Shown here piece by piece: positions 5,376-9,830 of a stretch of 9,830 bases of DNA (position 1 is its first letter; the number at the start of each line of letters is the position of its first letter). The notes under the pieces are model-generated. The model did no database searches, was not told the DNA's origin, and was given only the letters and a program-made list of their open reading frames with translations. Location of the stretch: positions 1 to 9,830 of the forward strand of contig CANJYY010000065.1 of the NCBI GenBank assembly GCA_947479185.1, in the 5' to 3' direction. The stretch is from Caulobacteraceae bacterium. GTDB lineage: Bacteria > Pseudomonadota > Alphaproteobacteria > Caulobacterales > Caulobacteraceae. The translations under genes and the position numbers were made by a program.

Positions 5376-6374
5376 ATGATCCAGTCCATTCTCGTCTATT
5401 CGGTTGAGGAGCTGAGCGGCGACGGGCTGATCAAGACGCCGTTCGTCGCCGGCCTGCGCGCGGCCTTTCCGGACGCCCGGATCACCTGGTGCGCCGCCAG
5501 CGGCAAGAGCGTCTATGACGGCTGGCTGCGGCCGGTGGTGTTCCGCTTCATCGACGAGCTGATCCTGGGCGAGCCGCTGGGCGCGCGGCTGGCCGACCTG
5601 TTCCACCGGCCGGGCCCCTTCGGCGGGCGGACATTCGATCTGGTCATCGACACCCAGACCAATCTGCGCCGCAGTCTGGTGGTCCGCCGCGCGGCGCGGT
5701 CGTTCATCTCGGCCGCGGCGGGTTTCGCGCTGTCGGATCGCCGGCCGACGGGCCCCTGGCCGGAAAGCATGATCGGCCAGCTGGAAGGTCTGCTGAAGCT
5801 GGCGGCCGGACCGGCTGCGACGCTGCAACGGCCGCAGCTGGCGCCGCCCGAGGCGGTCGAGACGGCGCTGGCGCTGTTGCCGCCGGGCGAGACCTATGTC
5901 GGGTTCGCCCCCGGGGCGGGCGGCGCAGAACGCCGCTGGCCGCTCGACCGCTATCTGCAGCTGGCCGCCGCCCAGCACGAACGCGGTCGCCGGCCTGTGT
6001 TCCTCCTCGGCCCGGCCGAGCGCGACTATCTCGAGCCCGTTCGGACCCTGGCGCCCTATGCGCTGCTGCCGCTGGAAGACGAGGCGGCCGCCCGCGCGCC
6101 GGTCCAGGGCCCGCTGCTGACCATCGCGCTGGCCGGGCGGCTTTCGGCGGCGGTCGCGGCGGACGCGGGGCCCGGCCATATGCTGGCGGCCGGCGGCGCG
6201 CCGCTGGTCAGCCTGTTCTGTGAACGCCGCAAGGAGCGCAAGTTCCTGCCGGCCGGCGCGATCGTCCGTCCGCTGGTGGCGGAGGACTTCGGCGACAAGG
6301 CGATCGCCGCGATCCCGGCCGCGGAGGTCGACCGGCTGCTGGAAGCGCTTCTACGGCCGGCGGAAGCGACCTGA
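5376..6374 (+). CDS. Glycosyltransferase family 9 (heptosyltransferase-like)
   Basis: The product is a 332-residue cytoplasmic or membrane-peripheral enzyme of the GT-B fold, related to ADP-heptose:LPS heptosyltransferases. The N-terminal half begins ILVYSVEELSGDGLIKTPFVAGLRAAFPDARITW, the usual GT9 opening. The C-terminal half has FAPGAGGAERRWPLDRY (about 182-198), LLGPAERD, and the family signature D-x-GPGH at 263-268 followed by APLVSLF. Length is typical. It likely adds a sugar during LPS core or related surface-glycan synthesis; donor and acceptor are not determined. The start at 5376 follows a G-rich segment (about 5362-5368) usable as SD. There is no clear terminator after the tRNA-Gly, so read-through from the tRNA promoter is possible. 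A GT4 gene follows after about 200 nt. Confidence 0.87.
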   Translation: MIQSILVYSVEELSGDGLIKTPFVAGLRAAFPDARITWCAASGKSVYDGWLRPVVFRFIDELILGEPLGARLADLFHRPGPFGGRTFDLVIDTQTNLRRSLVVRRAARSFISAAAGFALSDRRPTGPWPESMIGQLEGLLKLAAGPAATLQRPQLAPPEAVETALALLPPGETYVGFAPGAGGAERRWPLDRYLQLAAAQHERGRRPVFLLGPAERDYLEPVRTLAPYALLPLEDEAAARAPVQGPLLTIALAGRLSAAVAADAGPGHMLAAGGAPLVSLFCERRKERKFLPAGAIVRPLVAEDFGDKAIAAIPAAEVDRLLEALLRPAEAT

Positions 6375-6580
6375 GACGCGGCCACGGGGCCCGCGCGGAT
6401 GACGATCCGGCCCGGACCGACCACCCGACGGCGGCCGGGACGTGAACCGCGGTCAGGCCGCCCCTCGCCAGGCCACATTTCGCGCGGCCGGGTCGGGGGG
6501 AGGCTCCCGGCTAGCGAGGCGGCGGAAAATCAGGATAACAACGTCTCGCCCCGCAAATGCTGCGCAGAGTTCTGGACGTC
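6375..6580. other. Intergenic region between the two glycosyltransferase genes
   Basis: About 200 nt without a convincing gene. A stem GCCGGG/CCCGGC (6487-6492 with 6506-6511) encloses a G-rich loop, and GGGAG-G-CTCCC at 6498-6508 is a competing small palindrome. A relatively AT-rich patch at 6525-6541 includes GATAAC (6534-6539), a possible -10 box for the GT4 gene, but no good -35 lies 17 nt upstream. A 61-codon open frame here has low-complexity Arg/Pro/Gly content and is not supported. Confidence 0.4.
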
Positions 6581-7723
6581 ATGACCGCTGTTAGGCCTCT
6601 GTGCGTGTTGCAGGTCGTTCCCGAGCTGAGCACCGGCGGTGTCGAGCGGACGACCATCGAGGTGGCCGAGGGCATCGTGCAGGCCGGCGGCCGGGCCCTG
6701 GTGGCGTCCGAGGGCGGACAGCTGGAAGACCGGCTGACGGCGGTCGGCGGTGAGTTCTTCCGCCTGCCTCTGGCGACCAAGAACATTCTCACGGCCTGGC
6801 GCAACGCCGGCCGGCTGGCGGCCATCGCCCGGGTCGAGGGCGTGACGATCATCCATGCCCGCTCGCGGGCCCCGGCCTGGTCGGCGCGGATCGCCGCGCG
6901 CCGGCTCGGCCTGCCGTTCGTGACCACCTTCCACGGGGCCTACAACGAGGGCAACGTGCTCAAGAAGCTGTACAATTCGGTCATGGCCTCGGGCGATCTG
7001 GTGATCGCCAACTCCGGCTTCACCGCCGATCTGGTCAAGACCCGCTATGGCACCGATCCGGCCCGGGTGGTGACCATCCCGCGCGGCGTGGACTTCGACA
7101 TCTTCCAGCGCGGGCCCGACGCCGCGAAGGGGCGCGCGCCGCATCCGGCGATCGATCCGGACGGCGGCGTGGCCTTCCTGCTGCCGGCGCGGCTGACGCG
7201 CTGGAAGGGCCAGGAGCTGGCCATCGAGGCCTGCCGCCTGCTGCTCGAACGGGGCGTGCGGACCTTCCAGCTGGTCATCGCCGGCAGCGACCAGGGTCGG
7301 TCGGACTACACCGCCGGCCTGCTGGCGCGCATTTCAGCAGGCGGGCTGGAGCATCACGTCAAGCTGGTCGGCGACGTCCGCGACATCGCCGCCGCCTATG
7401 CCGGGGTCGACTATGTGCTGGTGCCGTCGCTCGAGCCGGAAGCCTTCGGCCGCACAGCCGTCGAGGCCCAGGCCATGGGCCGGCCGGTGATCGCCTCCAA
7501 CATCGGCGCGCCGGTCGAGACGGTGATCAACGGCGAGACCGGCTGGCAGTTCGAGGCCGGCAATGCCGAGGCCCTCGCCGACGCCATGGCCACGGCCATC
7601 GGGACGGACGCTGCGACCTATGCGCGGATGTCGGACAGCGCCTGGCGGCACGTGTCGCAGCTGTACCGCGCCTCGACCATGGTCGCCTCGACCCTGGCGG
7701 TCTACGCGCGGCTGCTGGCCTAG
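6581..7723 (+). CDS. Glycosyltransferase family 4 (GT-B, retaining)
   Basis: The product is a 380-residue glycosyltransferase. It opens with LCVLQVVPELSTGGVERTT (7-25), the glycine-rich N-terminal loop of GT4 enzymes. NSGFTADLV and the IPRGVD segment (167-171) form the inter-domain link. R204 and K209 in ARLTRWKGQ are the usual sugar-nucleotide phosphate contacts. The EX7E motif is E287...E295 in LEPEAFGRTAVEAQAMGRPVIA. The enzyme transfers a sugar from a nucleotide donor, probably to an LPS or exopolysaccharide intermediate on the cytoplasmic face. Neither this ATG nor the in-frame one at 6557 has a clear SD. I chose 6581 because the fold starts a few residues later. Its stop overlaps the convergent hydrolase stop. 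Confidence 0.92.
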   Translation: MTAVRPLCVLQVVPELSTGGVERTTIEVAEGIVQAGGRALVASEGGQLEDRLTAVGGEFFRLPLATKNILTAWRNAGRLAAIARVEGVTIIHARSRAPAWSARIAARRLGLPFVTTFHGAYNEGNVLKKLYNSVMASGDLVIANSGFTADLVKTRYGTDPARVVTIPRGVDFDIFQRGPDAAKGRAPHPAIDPDGGVAFLLPARLTRWKGQELAIEACRLLLERGVRTFQLVIAGSDQGRSDYTAGLLARISAGGLEHHVKLVGDVRDIAAAYAGVDYVLVPSLEPEAFGRTAVEAQAMGRPVIASNIGAPVETVINGETGWQFEAGNAEALADAMATAIGTDAATYARMSDSAWRHVSQLYRASTMVASTLAVYARLLA

Positions 7724-8607
7724 GCGGCCAGGAAGCCTTCGACCTCGGCCATGAACCGCTCGAACTGGTCGTGGTGCAGCCAGTGGCCGGCGTCGGCGAA
7801 ACTGACGGTGCGGGCGTCGCGGAAATGGGCGGCGCGACCATCCGCTTCCGGGTTCGAGGCCCAGCTCTTTTCGCCGTAGCAGAGCAGCGTCGGACAGGTG
7901 ATCGCCTCCCACAGGCTGACGATCTGCTGGTGGTTCAGGTCCGGCGCCGACCAGACACGCAGGTAGTTGTCGAACTTCCAGCCGAGGGTGCCGTCCTCGT
8001 TCTGGCTGACGCCGTGCGCGGTCAGGTGCCGGGCCTGGTCGTCGGTCAGATAGGTGTTCTCCGACTTCATCCGCCCCAGCGCCTCCTCGAAGGTCGGGTA
8101 GCGCTTCGGCAGGCGGCCGGCGGCCTGGCGCTTCTCGTCGATCCAGCCACGCAGGCGGTCGGCGACCGGCGTCTTCTCGCGCTCGGCGATCATCTTCGGC
8201 GAGGGGCCCATACCCTCGATGGCGACCAGTTTGCTGACGTTGTCTGGATACAGACCGGTATAGCGCAGAGCGATGTTGCCGCCGAGCGAGTGGGCGATGA
8301 TCGTCAGCGGCGCCAGCTTCAGCTGATGGATCAGCTGCGCCAGGTCATAGAGGTAGGACGCCATCGAATAGTCGCCGTCCGGCGACCAGGCGCTGTCGCC
8401 ATGGCCGCGCAGATCCGGGCAGATGATGCGGTAGCGATCCGCCAGCCGCTGGGCGACCCAGTCCCAGCTGCGGCAGTGATCCCGCCCGCCGTGCAGCAAC
8501 AGCAGCGGCGGGGCGTCCGGATCACCCCAGGCGGCGTAGTGCAGCTTCAGCCGCTGGGACATGAAGCTGTGGGAGGTCGGGCCGGCGAGTCTGGTCTGGT
8601 CGGTCAT
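7720..8607 (-). CDS. Alpha/beta-fold hydrolase
   Basis: The product is a 295-residue cytoplasmic hydrolase without a signal peptide. The oxyanion segment is LLLLHGGRDHCRSWDW (35-50), followed by CPDLRGHGDS (63-72). The nucleophile elbow is AHSLGG with Ser107 and the catalytic His is His275 in ADAGHWLHHD. The acid is unclear: the usual position reads YGEKSWASNP (Glu246), and Glu131 after strand 6 (AIEGMGP) is an alternative. This places it near epoxide-hydrolase or SERHL-like members, but the substrate is unknown. It lies 3 nt downstream of the aldo/keto reductase stop (TGA-gcc-ATG), and its SD-like GGGG (8614-8617) lies inside that gene, so the two are co-translated. It ends in a CTAG shared with the GT4 stop. 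Confidence 0.92.
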   Translation of the reverse strand: MTDQTRLAGPTSHSFMSQRLKLHYAAWGDPDAPPLLLLHGGRDHCRSWDWVAQRLADRYRIICPDLRGHGDSAWSPDGDYSMASYLYDLAQLIHQLKLAPLTIIAHSLGGNIALRYTGLYPDNVSKLVAIEGMGPSPKMIAEREKTPVADRLRGWIDEKRQAAGRLPKRYPTFEEALGRMKSENTYLTDDQARHLTAHGVSQNEDGTLGWKFDNYLRVWSAPDLNHQQIVSLWEAITCPTLLCYGEKSWASNPEADGRAAHFRDARTVSFADAGHWLHHDQFERFMAEVEGFLAA

Positions 8608-8610
8608 GGC

Positions 8611-9627
8611 TCACCCCATAGGGTAGAGGATGTCCTTCGTCACGGCGTCGATGGCCTTCATGACCTCATCGCTGAGCGTCAGGTCGGACGCGGCGAAGAT
8701 GTCGGCCAGCTGGTTCTCGTGCGTCACCCCGACGATGGTCGAGGCGACGAATTTGTGCTGCTTGCTCCAGGCCGTGGCCAGGGTCACCGGGGCCATGCCG
8801 GCCTCGGCGGCGATGGCCATGAACCGCTCGGTCGAGGCCAGGGTCTTGTCGTTGACGAATCGCTTGGCCATGGCCGCCTGGCGGCCGCCGATCTTGAGGT
8901 AGCCGGAGAAGCGCGCGCCGTCCGGAAGGCCGCCGTCGTTGTACTTGCCCGACAACACCCCGCCGCCCAGCGGCGAGTAGGGGATCAGGCTGACGCCTTC
9001 CTGCAGGCAGACCTGCGACAGGGCGTCCTCGAAACGGCGGTTGTTCATCGAGAAATTGTTCTGGATCGTCTCGTAGCGGGCCAGGCCCTCGGCGGCGGAG
9101 ACGCCCAGGCTCTTCATCAGGCCCCAGGCCGTCTCGTTGCTGCAGCCCAGCACCCGCACCTTGCCGGCCAGCACCAGGTCGTCGAGCGCGCGCGCGACCT
9201 CTTCATAGGGACCGTCATGGTCGGGCCAGTGGGTCTGGTACAGGTCGATGTAGTCGGTCTGCAGGCGCGTCAGGCTGCCCTCGACGGCGCGGACGATGTT
9301 GTGCCGGTCCAGCGCGGTCATGCCGGCCCGCTGGCTGCCCTTGATCCAGCCATGGCTCGGGCCGCAGACCTTGGTGGCGATGATCAGCTCGTCGCGGCGC
9401 TTGGTCTTCATCCAGCGGCCGACGATTTCCTCGCAGGTGCCGGCCCACTCTTCCTTCGGCGGCACCGGGTAGTTCTCGGCGGTGTCGAAGAAGTTGATCC
9501 CGGCCTCGAGTGACTGGTCGAGGATCCTGTGCGCCATCGCCTCGTCGGCCTGGGAGCCGAAGGTCATCGTCCCCATGCAGATCTTGGAGACATAGATGGC
9601 GCTGCGGCCGAGGCGGTGATGCTGCAT
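8611..9627 (-). CDS. Aldo/keto reductase, Tas-like
   Basis: The product is a 338-residue NADPH-dependent oxidoreductase with the AKR TIM barrel. The catalytic tetrad is readable: Asp48 (FFDTAENY), Tyr53, Lys86 (IIATKVCGP) and His133 (LYQTHWP). Cofactor-side motifs are SNETAWG (about 168-174), YSPLGGGVLSGKY and, near the C-terminus, STIVGVTHENQL. The opening MQHHRLGRSAIYVSKICMG, the segment AENYPVPP and the length resemble E. coli Tas (346 residues), but the loop after the His is shorter. Physiological substrate is unknown. The ATG at 9627 has no strong SD, yet the N-terminus matches the family exactly. It is the first gene of a two-gene minus-strand operon with the alpha/beta hydrolase. Confidence 0.94.
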   Translation of the reverse strand: MQHHRLGRSAIYVSKICMGTMTFGSQADEAMAHRILDQSLEAGINFFDTAENYPVPPKEEWAGTCEEIVGRWMKTKRRDELIIATKVCGPSHGWIKGSQRAGMTALDRHNIVRAVEGSLTRLQTDYIDLYQTHWPDHDGPYEEVARALDDLVLAGKVRVLGCSNETAWGLMKSLGVSAAEGLARYETIQNNFSMNNRRFEDALSQVCLQEGVSLIPYSPLGGGVLSGKYNDGGLPDGARFSGYLKIGGRQAAMAKRFVNDKTLASTERFMAIAAEAGMAPVTLATAWSKQHKFVASTIVGVTHENQLADIFAASDLTLSDEVMKAIDAVTKDILYPMG

Positions 9628-9725
9628 GTCGGGGCGTCCGGGTCAGAGGCTGTGCGCGGTCGGCGACCGGCGGTGATTCACAGTCTGGTCGGCTCCCCCG
9701 CCGGAAGCCAACCCCCGAAAAACTG
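9628..9725. other. Gap between the SOUL-like gene and the aldo/keto reductase
   Basis: This 98-nt gap must contain the reductase leader and possibly its promoter on the minus strand. A T5 run on that strand (9718-9722) follows the SOUL-like stop by 3 nt, but only GC-alternating sequence precedes it, so termination is uncertain. The small palindrome GGTCG-G-CGACC lies at 9658-9668. No convincing -35 and -10 pair is visible. Confidence 0.35.
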
Positions 9726-9830
9726 TCAGGGCGCGCGCGTCACCAGCACGGCGACTTCATTGCGCCGTTGCGAGGGCAGCCGCCAGGGCGGGTCGTAGAA
9801 CCAGGCCACGGGCTCGCCGGCCGCGCGCCA
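9726..9830 (-). CDS. C-terminal fragment of a SOUL-family heme-binding protein
   Basis: Reading the minus strand from the window edge gives 34 in-frame codons before TGA (complement of 9726-9728). They include PVAWFYDPPWRLP and QRRNEVAVLVT. This matches the characteristic SOUL/HEBP-type C-terminus, in which a Tyr/Phe-x-PPW-x-LP segment is followed by RRNEV. The gene continues beyond the window, so start, length, signal peptide and heme-ligand residues cannot be seen. It is same-strand and upstream of the reductase/hydrolase pair, 98 nt away. I am fairly sure of the frame and the family, but a 34-residue fragment limits confidence. Confidence 0.75.
   Translation of the reverse strand, partial: WRAAGEPVAWFYDPPWRLPSQRRNEVAVLVTRAP

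Noticed and set aside
4487..5407. 306-codon plus-strand frame opposite the TetR gene and running through the tRNA
   Set aside because: It reads through a structural RNA and is antisense to a clear TetR protein; no domain is visible.
5220..6179. 319-codon minus-strand frame ending in SGRRESNPRHSAWEADVLPL
   Set aside because: That C-terminal peptide is the antisense translation of tRNA-Gly, a well-known spurious ORF. The rest is Arg/Gln/Gly-rich shadow of the GT9 gene.
6399..6584. 61-codon plus-strand frame between the two glycosyltransferase genes
   Set aside because: Arg/Pro/Gly-rich, no SD, no motif; it looks like random open frame in GC-rich DNA.
7771..9513. 580-codon plus-strand frame, the longest in the window
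   Set aside because: It lies antisense to the alpha/beta hydrolase and the aldo/keto reductase, both with clear catalytic motifs. Its composition (Gly/Val/Arg/Gln/His without domains) is typical of GC-rich antisense frames.

Overview
The window is GC-rich, densely packed chromosomal DNA from what looks like an alphaproteobacterium. I infer Caulobacterales (Brevundimonas/Caulobacter/Phenylobacterium-like) from protein style, codon use, GTG/TTG starts behind strong Shine-Dalgarno (SD) sequences, a CCA-encoding tRNA-Gly and a structured GC-rich intergenic repeat. The sequence alone does not prove the genus. I see no phage, transposase, CRISPR array or plasmid genes.

Left block (1-3002, all +): a compact cluster begins with a palindromic operator candidate. 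It continues with two small four-helix membrane proteins (46-504, 529-927), a 65-residue XRE regulator that overlaps the second one by 4 nt (924-1121), an exported alpha/beta hydrolase (1144-2022) and an exported TraB/GumN-family protein (2121-3002). The two membrane proteins share a motif around the start of their third helix and look like diverged paralogues.

Middle block (3003-5011): a roughly 100-bp foldable repeat with flanking hairpins separates the TraB gene from a convergent HD-domain protein resembling PhnZ/MIOX oxygenases (3166-3774, -). Divergent from that is a small winged-helix protein (3913-4380, +). It converges on a TetR regulator (4397-5011, -) that has a short palindrome just upstream of its start.

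Right block (5012-9830): a tRNA-Gly(CCC) with a recognisable promoter is followed on the same strand by two glycosyltransferases, GT9 (5376-6374) and GT4 (6581-7723), probably acting in lipopolysaccharide or other surface-glycan assembly. The GT4 gene ends on a CTAG shared with the stop codon of a convergent alpha/beta hydrolase (7720-8607, -). That hydrolase is translationally coupled, with a 3-nt gap, to an upstream Tas-like aldo/keto reductase (8611-9627, -). The right edge holds the last 34 codons of a minus-strand gene ending like SOUL heme-binding proteins (9726-9830).

Most genes are ordinary housekeeping or accessory genes. The least explained parts are the XRE/membrane-pair/exported-enzyme cluster with its operator, and the stacked secondary structures at 3013-3176. 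No stretch above 300 bases lacks a gene; the longest gaps are 5012-5240 and 6375-6580.
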